DNA of 64,000 bases from Clarkia xantiana subsp. parviflora (GCA_036873135.1 JAPTYO010000009.1:41060756-41124755); one strand, 5' to 3'. Shown: positions 23,036 to 34,182, numbered from the stretch's first letter. The notes: generated from the letters alone by a model not told the origin. Made by a program: numbers and translations.

Positions 23036-24116
23036 ATAGGAGGGTGCATGTTAATATGTTGTTGACCAACACATCAACAATTGTTTTTCGATCCATTCCA
23101 GCTTCCGAATTGTTCATACGATGTTTACCGTGCGACTGGCAGACACAACGGACATCGTGCTACTCATTGGTTAAGAGTGTTGTAGCATCCACGGATCGTT
23201 GATTCCCAACCTGTTATCAACCTGTTACTTCTTTGTGCCGTTTTGTATCCCAAGTAAACTGTTATTCTCCAATTGCCTAGTTTCCACATAGGAACACTTC
23301 TCCAAGGCATCCGTACAAGTATTCACAACCTTCAACTAATATCTGGTTGGTGGCTACCTAATGAATACAAGAGTCGGAGAATTACAGGTGTGAATGACCA
23401 TCCCCATTGATCGTATCGTTTGTCAAACTCAACCGGTTTCCAGTATGTGTTCACTGGACCTTTTTGTTCCGGCACTGCGTTCGTACGCCTGGAGGCGAAT
23501 ATTGAGCCCAACCATAGATATGAGTTATGAGTGGTAAGGAAACTTCATGTGCTCTGTCATTAAGCACCCGGGATCAGTCACACGCTTAAGGTGAAGAAGC
23601 TTGCGCCCATCAGAATCTCGGAAGATTCCACCAAGCACAACCGAGCCTGACCCCGTGGTCGAACGTGGCACGCGCAGTATGAAGTGCGCATCGACAGCAT
23701 AACCTGAACTTACAAATTGTCAGGAGTGGGATATGTCATATGCTATCGTAAAATTTTGTCTTGCCCAGAATGTTGTTTCTAATGAACAGAGTTCATCACG
23801 GCGATCCGCAAAACAATGATCATGTCGTGTTACCCCGAAACCAAATGATCGTTTTGCTTAACAAGGTTACAACGTGGTTCTTAGCCGGTCTTGAAATGGT
23901 AGAAGTTACTACTCCATCAAGACGACTGTGCATATGTGACGAGGCAAGACCCACATTCGACATGTTTTATTGGGAGGTTTTAGACTTCAATGACTAGTTT
24001 ATAGACCGGAAATCCAACGTAATTTAGCCAGCATGACTTCGTAAAAATCATAAACTCAGATTGCAATTGTTTTTTTTTTTTAAAGCTCAAAATGTTATTG
24101 ACCCGATACAAGCCTC
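23036..24116 (-). other. Conserved noncoding 3' region of F3a
   Basis: Homologous to 19961-21072 and 38838-39919. No gene; includes an uninterrupted T run near 24069-24081. Confidence 0.6.
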
Positions 24117-25501
24117 TTAAACCCTACGCAGTCCAAGAATTTTGATATGCTTTTCGAAAACTTCCCTACGTAAAGGTTTTGTCAATGGGTCTGCCACCAT
24201 TCTATTAGAGGAAAAGTATTCTAATGTAATCAGGTTGTCTTCTACCATACTTCTTATATAATTATATTTAACATCAATGTGTTTCGTTCTACTATGGTAC
24301 TTTGGATTCTTAACTGCCGCTATCGCTGATTGACTGCCAGAGTAAATCCTCAAAGGCTTACTCCCGTCCTCGACATCAAGCAGAGCAGTTAACAATCTCT
24401 TCAGCCAGACAGCCTCCTGTGCATTATTAGAGAGGGCTACGAATTCGAATTCCATCGTAGACAGCACGACACATGATTTCTTCTTGCTCATCCATGAAAT
24501 AGTCGCATTAGCAAGGAGAAACGTTCCTTCTGAGGTGGACTTATGATCATCCGGATCGCCACCATGGTCGGCGTTACTGAACCCATTCAATTCAAGCTTA
24601 CTACCCTCATAGCACAGTCCATAGTCGGCAGTACCTTTCAAATATCGAGTAATTGGTTTTACGGCTCATAAATGTTGATATACAGTGTCTGATTGGAAAC
24701 GTGCTACTAAGCCCACAATGTAACAGATATCCGACCGAGTGTATTGCATGGCATACATCAGACTGCCAACCATACTGAGGTACTCTGCACTTTTCATCTG
24801 TTCACGCTCCGCCTGGTCACTTGGGCCCTCACGCTTTGACAGCGCGCACCCAAACACTGTCGTCGTATCCACAGGTTTGGCATCTTGGAGATTGAACCTT
24901 CTCAAGAATTTGTTGATATAGCCTTCTTGAGAAAGACATATTTTACGAGTAGCCCGATACCTAGCAAAATTAATCCCTAAGATGTACGTGGCTTCTCCCA
25001 TGTCCTTCATCTCGACACAGATGCTTGCCAGGACTTTCATTCATTTAAATAACTCATGTCGTTTGCGGAAATTAGTATGTCATCGACGTATAACGTCAAG
25101 AAAACATACTTCAACTTAGAGTTCTTTGTGTACACGCAGGGATCCTCGTAAAGATTCACGAATCCATTGCCAAGAATTTCCTCGTGGAACCTACAGTACC
25201 ATTGACGAGACGATTGTTTAAGACCTCGATCGATCTTTGGATTTTACAAAATTTAAGTTTGTTCCCAGGGGTTATGAAAACCTCAGTTAGATCCATGTAG
25301 ATCTCTTCATCCAATTTTCCAAGATTAAATGCAATCTTAACATCCATATTGTGGAGTTCTAGATCGAGGCTAGCAACCAGGGTCAGCATGGCCCGGATTG
25401 TGGTGTAACACATAGTCGGTGATTATGTCTCATCAAATTCCACTCCGTGGAGTTGGGTATATCCTTTCGCAACCAATCGAGCTTTCTAGCGCTCAACGTT
25501 T
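24117..25501 (-). pseudogene. pol: copia RT (3' part) and RNase H of F3a
   Basis: RT fragments: 25413-25156 (DVKIAFNLGKLDEEIYMDL region) and 25040-24666 (EMKDMGEATYILG, then LSMVGSLMYAMQYTRSD). RNase H: 24641-24117, open to its end (KPLRREVFEKHIKILGL). A frameshift near 25050-25150 covers the catalytic YVDD region, and a stop separates RT from RNase H near 24650. The 5' part of RT continues beyond element B at 34183. Confidence 0.8.
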
Positions 25502-26200
25502 TGTTGGATCACGGTGGAACTCCGGCACGGATCTTGACGGCAATCCTAGCTCCTTTGCTCCACGCAATCCTGCAAGAGGGGATAGACCGGGCGGTGACCC
25601 AGAATCCCTCTCCGATGCTTAAATGAGTACCTCGTCTGACTGGCAAGAAACAGATATCAAAAGTATATTGAACTCAACGTAAGTGATCTGAGGTGACCTC
25701 CTGCCCTTTTATAGGCAAGGAGGTGCCTCAGGTACCTGGTGAACCGTTAGGGGTGGTTAGCCCGTATCCCGCTTATCTCGTACATGATCTCGCGTATCTT
25801 AGCCATGCCCCGCGTATCTCGGCCACGATCCGTGTATCTTAACCACGTTCCGTATATCTCGGCCACGCCCCGCATATCTTGGCTTTATCCTCTGGTAACG
25901 AGTCCCGACTCCCGTCGGGGACTCCAGAGTTATCTCGTTGTGTCACCGCTCGGGGCCCCTCGTCATCGTGATAGGGCCAATCATTCCCAGGGATTCATCA
26001 TCGGGGCCTACTTAAAGGCTTCTCGTCGGGAGCTTTTAGCTCCACTGTCGGGACCGGCTCTGTCGGGACCCTGCTTCGTCGGGACTCCCTTCATCGGGAC
26101 CCTTCTCCTAGGTCATCTTGACCCTTACTCTGGGCCTGGTGGGCCTGTTTGCCGTTTCCTCGCTGTCTAAAGGGCCTGACGGCTATAGTCGGACCCATCA
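25502..26200 (-). repeat. 3' LTR of element B
   Basis: 699 bp, TGTTGGATCACGG to GGACCCATCA on the plus strand. Followed by the inverted polypurine tract TTTGCCCCCAA (26201-26211). Confidence 0.95.
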
Positions 26201-26586
26201 TTTGCCCCCAAGACATGAGGGACTTTTAGTTCGTCGTGTCTTCCAACTCACGATTTTTCCAATACTAGAGTCGGGGATCTATTCCTTGGCTCAGTTACCT
26301 AAGGTTGTGAGTCTTCTTCTCTACGTTTCCTCAGGGTTTTATGGATAACTGCTATATCCAAAGGTCTCTTCAGTTCTCTTATGCATTAAATGCAGCAGAT
26401 AATGGAGTGACGTTTTCGACCCACGTGCCTGATTTTTCGCACCTGTCCTTTTCTGAAAAGTGCTTTTCAGGCCGTTTCATCATTACGCCCGTTGTTCTTC
26501 TGCACGTTTCATTTCGATGGTCCAGATTAAGACCTTTCGACTTCGACGATTCGGATCGAAGTGTCCTTTCAACTGTCTTCTTCGAC
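26201..26586. other. Polypurine tract (inverted) and region upstream of the aORF promoter
   Basis: Noncoding, conserved with 41520-41886 in C and 13830-14210 in A, including TTTTCTGAAAAGTGCTTTTC, an imperfect hairpin-like palindrome about 130 bp before the TATA box. Likely holds upstream elements of the aORF promoter. Confidence 0.55.
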
Positions 26587-26599
26587 TATAAAACCCTAG
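26587..26599 (+). promoter_or_regulatory. aORF core promoter: TATA box (26587-26593) fused to telo-box-like AAACCCTAG
   Basis: TATAAAACCCTAGCC stands 170 bp before the aORF ATG, followed by a CT-rich leader. The same arrangement is seen in A and C. In plants AAACCCTAA is a known promoter element (telo-box) of growth-related genes; its role here is inferred. Confidence 0.7.
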
Positions 26600-26756
26600 C
26601 CACAGTCACAATTTAACTTTTACCGTCTTCGAATTCTCAAAAGCTCTCTGCGATTCCTCTGCAATTCCAAGCTCTGTGCTTTCGAAGATCCTTGGAGTCT
26701 TCTCCGATCATCTTTCCGACGACATTTCGTCTGTTTCTTCCAACCTCTACTCCACC

Positions 26757-29537
26757 ATGTCTGGTAAGGAAACATTCTCCGCTGCTTGTTCGTCTTTTTC
26801 TTCTTAATTTTCTCCAGAATCCCACTGTATTTTCTTGCCCTGGTTGCTTTTTTAGACAGCGGTTCCAGCTCCGAGGGGAGAAAACCTTTTAAATTTGACT
26901 ATGCTCCGAATGAAATTTCCACCACTGCTTACGATGCAGCTCTCCGAGAGGGTTGCATCACCCTCACCTGGGAACCTCGCTTCCCGTATGATCGACATCG
27001 TCCCTCGAGTGACCCTGAGGTTACTCGTCCCCAGAAAGGGGAGGTATTTGTCTCTGTGGGACAAATATCTGCGGGGATCAGGTTCCCCTTCTGCGGTAAC
27101 CTGGTTGAGCTGTGCCAACATTACCAAACACACCCCACCACTTTCTCTCCTCATGCCATCCGCATCTGGAATGCCTTCCAAGTCCTCTGTCTCCGAGAGA
27201 AGTGGGTCTACAGCCTCCAGCTTTTCCGGACTTTTTACGGGCTGAAATGCAACAAGGCGGGGGTTTGCGCCTTCTACCCTCGGATGCCCAAATGGAGTAA
27301 GCAGCAACTTGCCCGGCACGGTTGGACCAGTGACACCTGGAAGGTGGTCAAGGGTCGGGGACTCTTGATTGATACAGGGTCTGACAACAGTAGCTGGAAG
27401 AGGAGCTACTTCTTCATCCAACATTCTTCTATCCCTTGGCCTCGGTGGGAGGTGGCAGCAGACCCTCCGCATGCTTTCCACAGCTACGCTGATGAGGACT
27501 TCGAGACTCTTCAATTGATCCAGCTTTATCGTTGGGGGGAGTCTTACACTCCTCTCAATGCTAACTCTCTGGTGGAGCGGGACCTGGTACATACCGGGGT
27601 CCGACTCCTCAGTATTGTTTCTGGGGGGCAGCTTTTCGACGGCCCTTCTAGCGTGGTTCCTTGGGTAAAATTTCTAACTTTTTCTTCGTTTATTGTTTGC
27701 AGCAAAGAAGGTGTCTGTGCTGACCGATTTATTCCTTAAGCAGGGGGAGACCGACGCTGTCCGCCCCTCGCGGAAGAGGAAGTCGGCCAAGAAGGCTGCT
27801 GCTGCCAGGTCGGGGTCTCCTTCAACGGAGCAGCCCAAGCGGCCACGGGTGGATCTGGACCAACTCTTCGAGGTCCAGAATGCTGAAGAAGGTAAACAAC
27901 TCCGACTCGCTATTAAATCGTATAAAAGGATGGTTCCGTCGGACTTGATTTCCTCGACCAAGAAGGGCCGAATTGCTGATGTCAAAAGGATCCTTCGAGG
28001 TGAAACTCCCCGAGTCTTGAAGGCAGGCTACTATCACTACCGCGGGAAGGATCAATACGTCTCCCGACGTATCATTTGGTGTAAGAATCCCGATGAACTT
28101 CCTGACTACCTTTCTGAAGCTCTTCATCCTCCAGGTGCAGGTCGCTCGGGAGCTTCCTCGGGTGCGGCAGCTTCTACAGATGCACCGCCTTCGGCGGGGG
28201 TGCCTCCCTCAGCTGGAGAGAAGGCACCATCTGGTGAACAGTTTCGCCAGGTGGAGACCCTGGACTCCTCCGAGGAGACCGGCGGGGTTGATCCCCCTCA
28301 GCAGCGACGGAAGGCGGGGCAATCCCCTTTGAAACCAACCCCTCAGGGGCCGCCTCCCTCGTCTTCTCCACAGCAGCGGGAGCTCTCTCCCATCCGTGAC
28401 TTTTCTCCCTCTCCTGTCCGGGCTGAGACGGAGATGTGCCCTTCTCTTCCCCGTCCCATCTCTCCCATGGCTCTCGACGGGGCCTTCTATAGGCCCTTCA
28501 ACCCTTCGCAGGCCGATGCCCCCTGGGCTCCGATCCAAACACTTCAGGGAGTCCCGCTCACACAAGGGGAACAGGACCAAGAGCTGGCCCTGCATCTTCT
28601 GGCGGGTTCCATCCTGCCTTCTATGCGATATCCGATTTACCTCAATCGGACGCATATGGAGCGGGACGTCAGGGATATAGCTGTGCGTCGCATCGAGGTG
28701 AAACTTCATTTTTTCCTTATTGATCAATAAATCGGGTCTTCTGTCCTTCTAACACTTTTTCCCTTTTGATTCCATGAGCTTGGGGACTACAACCGCCTCA
28801 TCGGGTATGTCATCGCCTACGATGAGGCCCGGGAGCGGGACCGCGGAGTCCGTGAGCAGCTTCAGGCGGATCTCAAGGCTTCCCAGTCTTCGCGGGGGAA
28901 GCTGGCCAAGGAGCTGGCTGCCCTCAATGAGAAGATTCGGGGTCTTCAGCAGCAGATCGCGGACTTCGAGGGGCTCTTGAGGCAGGAGCGGCAGGAGCGG
29001 GGGGCAGTCGTGGATCGGCTGACCCAGGAGAAGAAGGCCGCCGAGGACCAGCTGGTCCTCGAGAAGAAGGCTCTGGAGGAGCTGATTGCGGGGTTCCCGG
29101 CGCGGCTGGCCGAAGCGGAGGCCAAGGGTCGGGAGGACTATCGAAGGTCGGAGGTCTTCCAAGCTGACGCCATGAAGTTCTTTGGCGCGGAGGTGGAGAA
29201 CACTCTCTTCAACGCCGTTGAGGAGCTCCACCTGGAGTACGGGGACGCCATCAATTTCGACAAGTCTCCTTCCCTCGCTCCCTTTGCGAAGAAGTACTTT
29301 GCTCTTTCTGAGGAGAGTGATGGGGGGAGTACCCCGATAATTGTCGAGGATGCCTCTGAGCTTCCAAGTGCAGATGCCCCGATAGCCAATCCTCCAGCAG
29401 CCAATCCTGCGGACCCCCCTGCTGCTGCTGACAAGGACCAAACCTTGAATGCTTTTATCTTTCAGAGTCCTTGTATTTTCTTTCTCTTGCTTCGTCGTCG
29501 GGCCTTCGAACCTTTTATCAATATTAGACTCCTTTGA
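26757..29537 (+). CDS. Intact spliced antisense gene (aORF) of element B, Transposase_28-like N-terminal part
   Basis: Four exons: 26757-26763 (ATGTCTG), 26856-27664, 27708-28697 and 28779-29537, joined in phase into about 854 residues without a stop. Intron 1 has GTAAGG and TTTTTAG. Intron 2 has GTAAAA and a double acceptor (AG at 27701 and 27706; only the second keeps the frame). Intron 3 has GTGAAA and ATGAG. Residues about 60-150 (AGIRFPFCGNLVELC, HAIRIWNAFQVLC, YPRMPKW) resemble the Pfam family called putative gypsy type transposon (Transposase_28). A basic run RKRKSAKK near residue 295 may be a nuclear signal. Exon 4 is charged and heptad-like, a probable coiled coil. The last 31 residues after DKDQ are probably read-through, since copy C stops there (DKDQA). 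Antisense genes at this place are known for Tat elements; their function is not established. Confidence 0.8.
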
Positions 29538-29587
29538 TTCCGATCTTTTTTGTTGTCTTTCGTCTTTTCCGACTATTTAACAACGTG

Positions 29588-30440
29588 CACCACCTAAGGC
29601 GACTTAACCTTGAGTGCGTCACTTAAGACGACTTAGTGCTTGGCAGTCGAAACTTCGATACTTACGAATTTCTCCGACGTCCTCCCGACGATCTAATAAC
29701 TTGCACCACTTAAGGCGACTTAATATCGAATGCATCACTTAAGACGACTTTAATAATTACTTAGGATAGACTTAAAGATCGTGCACCACTTAAGGCGACT
29801 TAATATTGTGCACCATTGAAGGCGACTTTTGGATACTTAGAATAAACTTAAGTATTGTGCACCACCAAAGGAGACTTTCATCGTGCACCACTGAAGGCGA
29901 CTTTCATCGTGCACCACTGAAGGCGACTTTCCATCGTGCACCACTGAAGGCGACTTTCATCGTGCACCACTGAAGGCGACTTTCATCGTGCACCACTGAA
30001 GGCGACTTTCCATCGTGCACCACTGAAGGCGACTTTCATCGTGCACCACTGAAGGCGACTTTCATCGTGCACCACTGAAGGAGACTTTCACCGTGCACCA
30101 CTGAAGGCGACTTTTATCGTGCACCACTGAAGGCGACTTTCACCGTGCACCACTGAAGGCGACTTACATCGTGCACCACTGAAGGCGACTTTCATCGTGC
30201 ACTACTGAAGGCGACTTTCACCGTGCACCACTGAAGGCGACTTTTGTACTTAACATAAATCCAAGGACAATTCTTGTTTGGAAGCAACCTCTTTATTTAT
30301 TGGCATAAAATAGGTTTACATTGAATTTAAACGATAAACAGCATACACCACTTAAGGCGATTTTATTGGGCACCACTTAAGGCGACTTTATTGGGCGCCA
30401 CTTAAGGCGACTTTATCGGGCACCACTTAAGGCGACTTTC
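29588..30440. repeat. Tandem-repeat zone between convergent aORF and gag-pol
   Basis: The core array (about 29881-30243) has 14 copies of GTGCACCACTGAAGGCGACT with spacing 26,27,26,26,27,26,26,26 and then 26 throughout, so two 79-bp trimers head the array. On both sides are diverged copies with CACTTAAGGCGACTT and irregular spacing (29588-29870 and 30345-30440). Tandem repeats in this 3' region are known for Tat/Ogre elements and can seed satellites. Confidence 0.9.
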
Positions 30441-33400
30441 TTCAAGCATGGTGTTTCTTCAAGTGTTCGCCACTGAAAATGCTTTATTGCTCTGCCATCG
30501 AGGTCTTCCAGATATTTCCTCTCCTGAGAGCCGTTAAACGGTGGGCCATTGTCACTGGTCACCACCTTAGGAATCCCATATTTGGACATGATGTGGGTCT
30601 GGAGGAACTTGACGATCTGATTCCCCGTTATTCTGGCTAATGCCTTCGCCTCTATCCATTTTGAAAAATAATCGATAACTATCGGTAAATACTTACATTG
30701 TCCTTGTGCTTGTGGAAGAGGTCCCACCAAGTCGATGCCCCACTGTGCGAAGGGTCCAGCGCTCTTGATGGATGTCAGGTTGGCAGCTGGGGCCACAATA
30801 CTCGGGGCGTACCTCTGGCACGCGTCGCATGATCGGACCAACGCCGTTGTTCCTTTGCTCCGATGGTTTATCGGAGACTGCATTTTCTTGATTGCCTTCA
30901 ATTTCTCTGGGTTTACTTCAATTCCTCTTTGGTTCATCCTGGAGCCCAAACACTTCCCTAAATGGACTTTAAAGGCGTACTTTGTCGGGTTCAAGCGAAC
31001 TTGACGGAGCTTTATCCGTTCAAATGCCATGGTGAGGTTGTGCACGTGATCCTTAGTTTGTCGGGACTTCACCAGCATATCATCCACGTAGGCTTCCACG
31101 GTTTCTCCCAACATATCTTTCAGATCTTTTATGGGGACGGGACGTCCAAACTCTTCTCTGGGATCTGTGTCTGTCTGGAGGACAGTCATGGCCTCTCGCC
31201 TCCTCCTCCGGGTGGCATTAACATAGCATTTTCGGGAAGCCACCTGGTCACCTTTGACCTCCCCGACTCCGTGGTCGGTCGGGAACTTCATCTTCTGGTG
31301 CACAGTTGAGGCAACCGCCATTAGTGGATTGATGGTTGTTCTCCCGATAATTGCGTTGTAGGTCCCAGCAGAATCAACCACGACAAATTCCACGTTCCTC
31401 CTTTCTGACTTCCATCCACTACCAAACTTTACTGGTAAGGTGATTACTCCCAACGGGTAGGAAGTTGAGCCAGAGAACCCGACCATCGGGAAGTTTGCCT
31501 CCTTCAGATCTTTCTTCGTCTTCCCCATGGCTTCCAATGCGTCCATGAATAGAATGTCGGAGGAGCTTCCTCCGTCAATCAGAATTCTCTTCATCTCGAA
31601 TCCGTCTACATCCAGAGTTACTACTAAGGCATCGTCGTGCGGGGTCTCCACACCTATGAGATCTTCCGACGAGAAGGAGATCAACATTTCTTCTTTCAGG
31701 GTCCAAGATCGAGACCTCTTACCCAGTACCACCGCAGTAGGAATCCTAGAGGCGTAAACCTCTCGAGCGGATGAGGTATCACCTCCAGCCGCAAACCCTC
31801 CATGAATCACATTGATGACTCGTCTTTCTTTGTGAACACCGGATGACTCTGGATCAGTTCTGTTTTTCTTCGGGGACCGATCGCGGGATCGGGAGCGGGA
31901 CCGCGATCGGGACCGAGAGCGGGACCTGCATCGTTTGTCTCCAACAAACTCCTTGAGCTTTCCCTTCTGGATTAGCTTTTCAATCTCCTTTTTCAGCTCT
32001 TGACAGTGATTAGTGTCATGGCCATTTGCGCGGTGAAACCGACAATAGCGATCTGTGCGGGACCCCAGGAATTCTCCATCTTTCTTCGGGGTGTATCTAG
32101 AGATACCTTGTTGTTCCATGACTGTCAGCACTTCCGCCATGGAGTAGTTGAGAGGGATGTCGAGATCTTCCTTCTTATCCTTCCTTGGAGGACGTCTATC
32201 ATCCCCCCGACCAGAGCGACCTCGGTCCCGACTACCTTCATGTTTGCCTTTTGACTTACGGTCGTCGAAAGGCTTGCTCGGCTGATTCCCTTTGTTCGAT
32301 TTTGGGGGCTCCAGTTCTCCTGCGGCTATCTTTGACTCCTGGACATCGATCTGCCGCTTCACTCTCTTCTGTAATGCTTCCATATTCCACACAGGTTTCT
32401 CAGCCACGCCGTGCATCAGGTCGGAACCATAGGGGGCCGTCAGGTTCCGGATGAAGGTACGAATTGTTTCGCCCTCCGAGATCTCCTCGTCTATCTCCGC
32501 CACACTGGCCGTGTACCGCTGGTAGTAATGTGCCAGTGATTCGTCGGGCCTCTGTACCACCAGGGTGAGGGACCTCACACTCTTCAGCAGACGTCGGCGA
32601 CCCTGGTACTGTCGAATGAAACGGTCGTGCATGTCAGCCCAACAGGTGATGCAGCCTGGGGGTAGACTAAAGAACCAGGTCAGGGCTCTTTCTCCCAGTG
32701 TATTAGGGAACAGGGTACACACGATGTCCTCTGTCGGGGCTCTACCCAGACATGCCATAAGATGCTTCTGGACATGACGGACTGGATCTCCATCTCCGTC
32801 ATACTCTTTGATCTCGGGGATACCCAGCCCTGGCGGGGCGAGGGTGTCTATTATGCGGGGAACGAAGGGATGAGTGGATCGATCCCTCAACTCCGACACC
32901 AGCGGCTTCTGTTCTCCCATACAGATGTTCACGATCTTTACCACTTGGTCGGGAGTGATGGGGCCATTCAGGGGAATGGTCCTGTGCTGAACTGGCCCTG
33001 GCCCATCAACCACGAACTTCTCCGGCTGAACGGTCATCTTATCTCCTTCCTGGCCCTGGGTTGGGGCTTCCTGTACGTTCCGACCCTCTGTTGGTAGGGT
33101 TGCTTCTTCCAGCGGAGGCATCTCCTCCTGCCTCCTTGCAGCATCCCTTCGGTCTAAGAGAGCCTCTACAGCCGCTAGGAACATGGGCATGGCCTCCGCC
33201 ACGGCCCTTGTCAAATCTGCAGTCGGGGGGGCCTCCCGCCCCCTGTTATCCTGGTGTCGAGGGGCAACTTCTTCGGGATGCGATCCATTGTGCCCCCCTG
33301 TCTGGGAGAGTTCAGCTGGGGGATGATTTTGGTTTTCTCCTTGTTCTGGTACTGAATTCAGGTTTGTTGCAGCGGGGTGACGGGAACCACCAGATTGTCC

Positions 33401-33442
33401 CCTTCTGTTCTTGCCAGCCACCATCGATCGAGTAGAAGGCAT
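30413..33442 (-). CDS. gag-pol: Fused gag-protease-partial pol frame of element B (1009 codons)
   Basis: Starts MPSTRSMVAGKN just after the primer-binding site, the same start as in A, C and D. Complete gag: capsid core, zinc knuckle CRFHRANGHDTNHC, then an RS run (about residues 505-525). Complete protease with ILIDGGSSSD. Three large deletions follow. RT is cut from just after the protease to just before DMLGE, leaving YVDD (residues 785-788) without fingers and most of the palm. Everything from INHR to the integrase zinc site, including RNase H, is gone. Integrase keeps D904 and D964 but is cut before the glutamate and joined to its own C-terminal tail. The first two deletions preserve the frame; a small frameshift near the end alters the last residues. 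Gag and protease may work; RT, RNase H and integrase cannot. Confidence 0.88.
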   Translation of the reverse strand: MPSTRSMVAGKNRRGQSGGSRHPAATNLNSVPEQGENQNHPPAELSQTGGHNGSHPEEVAPRHQDNRGREAPPTADLTRAVAEAMPMFLAAVEALLDRRDAARRQEEMPPLEEATLPTEGRNVQEAPTQGQEGDKMTVQPEKFVVDGPGPVQHRTIPLNGPITPDQVVKIVNICMGEQKPLVSELRDRSTHPFVPRIIDTLAPPGLGIPEIKEYDGDGDPVRHVQKHLMACLGRAPTEDIVCTLFPNTLGERALTWFFSLPPGCITCWADMHDRFIRQYQGRRRLLKSVRSLTLVVQRPDESLAHYYQRYTASVAEIDEEISEGETIRTFIRNLTAPYGSDLMHGVAEKPVWNMEALQKRVKRQIDVQESKIAAGELEPPKSNKGNQPSKPFDDRKSKGKHEGSRDRGRSGRGDDRRPPRKDKKEDLDIPLNYSMAEVLTVMEQQGISRYTPKKDGEFLGSRTDRYCRFHRANGHDTNHCQELKKEIEKLIQKGKLKEFVGDKRCRSRSRSRSRSRSRSRDRSPKKNRTDPESSGVHKERRVINVIHGGFAAGGDTSSAREVYASRIPTAVVLGKRSRSWTLKEEMLISFSSEDLIGVETPHDDALVVTLDVDGFEMKRILIDGGSSSDILFMDALEAMGKTKKDLKEANFPMVGFSGSTSYPLGVITLPVKFGSGWKSERRNVEFVVVDSAGTYNAIIGRTTINPLMAVASTVHQKMKFPTDHGVGEVKGDQVASRKCYVNATRRRRREAMTVLQTDTDPREEFGRPVPIKDLKDMLGETVEAYVDDMLVKSRQTKDHVHNLTMAFERIKLRQVRLNPTKYAFKVHLGKCLGSRMNQRGIEVNPEKLKAIKKMQSPINHRSKGTTALVRSCDACQRYAPSIVAPAANLTSIKSAGPFAQWGIDLVGPLPQAQGQCKYLPIVIDYFSKWIEAKALARITGNQIVKFLQTHIMSKYGIPKVVTSDNGPPFNGSQERKYLEDLDGRAIKHFQWRTLEETPCLKKVALSGAR

Positions 33443-33460
33443 ATCAGCTTTTTGTTTGTT

Positions 33461-33477
33461 TCCCACAGACGGCGCCA
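33461..33477 (-). other. Primer-binding site of element B
   Basis: Minus-strand TGGCGCCGTCTGTGGGA, 1 base from the LTR border, as in D. Confidence 0.8.
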
Positions 33478-33478
33478 A

Positions 33479-34177
33479 TGTTGGATCACGGTGGAACTCC
33501 GGCACGGATCTTGACGGCAATCCTAGCTCCTTTGCTCCACGCAATCCTGCAAGAGGGGATAGACCGGGCGGTGACCCAGAATCCCTCTCCGATGCTTAAA
33601 TGAGTACCTCGTCTGACTGGCAAGCAACAGATATCAAAAGTATATTGAACTCAACGTAAGTGATCTGAGGTGACCTCCTGCCCTTTTATAGGCAAGGAGG
33701 TGCCTCAGGTACCTGGTGAACCGTTAGGGTTGGTTAGCCCGTATCCCGCTTATCTCGTACATGATCTCGCGTATCTTAGCCATGCCCCGCGTATCTCGGC
33801 CACGATCCGTGTATCTTAACCACGTTCCGTATATCTCGGCCACGCCCCGCATATCTTGGCTTTATCCTCTGGTAACGAGTCCCGACTCCCGTCGGGGACT
33901 CCAGAGTTATCTCGTTGTGTCACCGCTCGGGGCCCCTCGTCATCGTGATAGGGCCAATCTTTCTCAGGGATTCATCATCGGGGCCTACTTAAAGGCTTCT
34001 CATCGGGAGCTTTTAGCTCCACTGTCGGGACCGACTCTGTCGGGACACTGCTTCGTCGGGACTCCCTTCATCGGGACCCTTCTCCTAGGTCATCTTGACC
34101 CTTACTCTGGGCCTGGTGGGCCTGTTTGCCGTTTCCTCGCTGTCTAAAGGGCCTGACGGCTATAGTCGGACCCATCA
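33479..34177 (-). repeat. 5' LTR of element B
   Basis: 699 bp, nearly identical to 25502-26200. The inverted TATA box (TTTTATA) is at 33684-33690. Confidence 0.95.
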
Positions 34178-34182
34178 CGTTT

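Larger units (their letters stand above)
25502..34177 (-). mobile_element. Element B: young, pol-deleted Tat-type gypsy element with intact antisense gene
   Basis: Perfect 5-bp duplication CGTTT (25497-25501 and 34178-34182). LTRs of 699 bp differ at about 7 positions (1 %, by eye). In the element's own direction: LTR 34177-33479, PBS, one open gag-pol frame with internal deletions (33442-30413), tandem repeats, the antisense gene on the plus strand (26757-29537) with its own promoter, polypurine tract, LTR 26200-25502. It inserted in the RT region of copia F3a. It lacks most RT, all RNase H and the integrase glutamate, so it could only have moved with enzymes supplied by another copy. Confidence 0.95.

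Noticed and set aside
29881..30243. Regularly spaced repeats that look like a CRISPR array
   Set aside because: The spacers are constant, the period is 26-27 bp, and the setting is a plant retrotransposon; it is a plain tandem repeat.
30413..33544. Extended reading of the B polyprotein upstream into the LTR
   Set aside because: The upstream extension starts at TTG and crosses the primer-binding site; the conserved ATG at 33442 is the start used in all copies.
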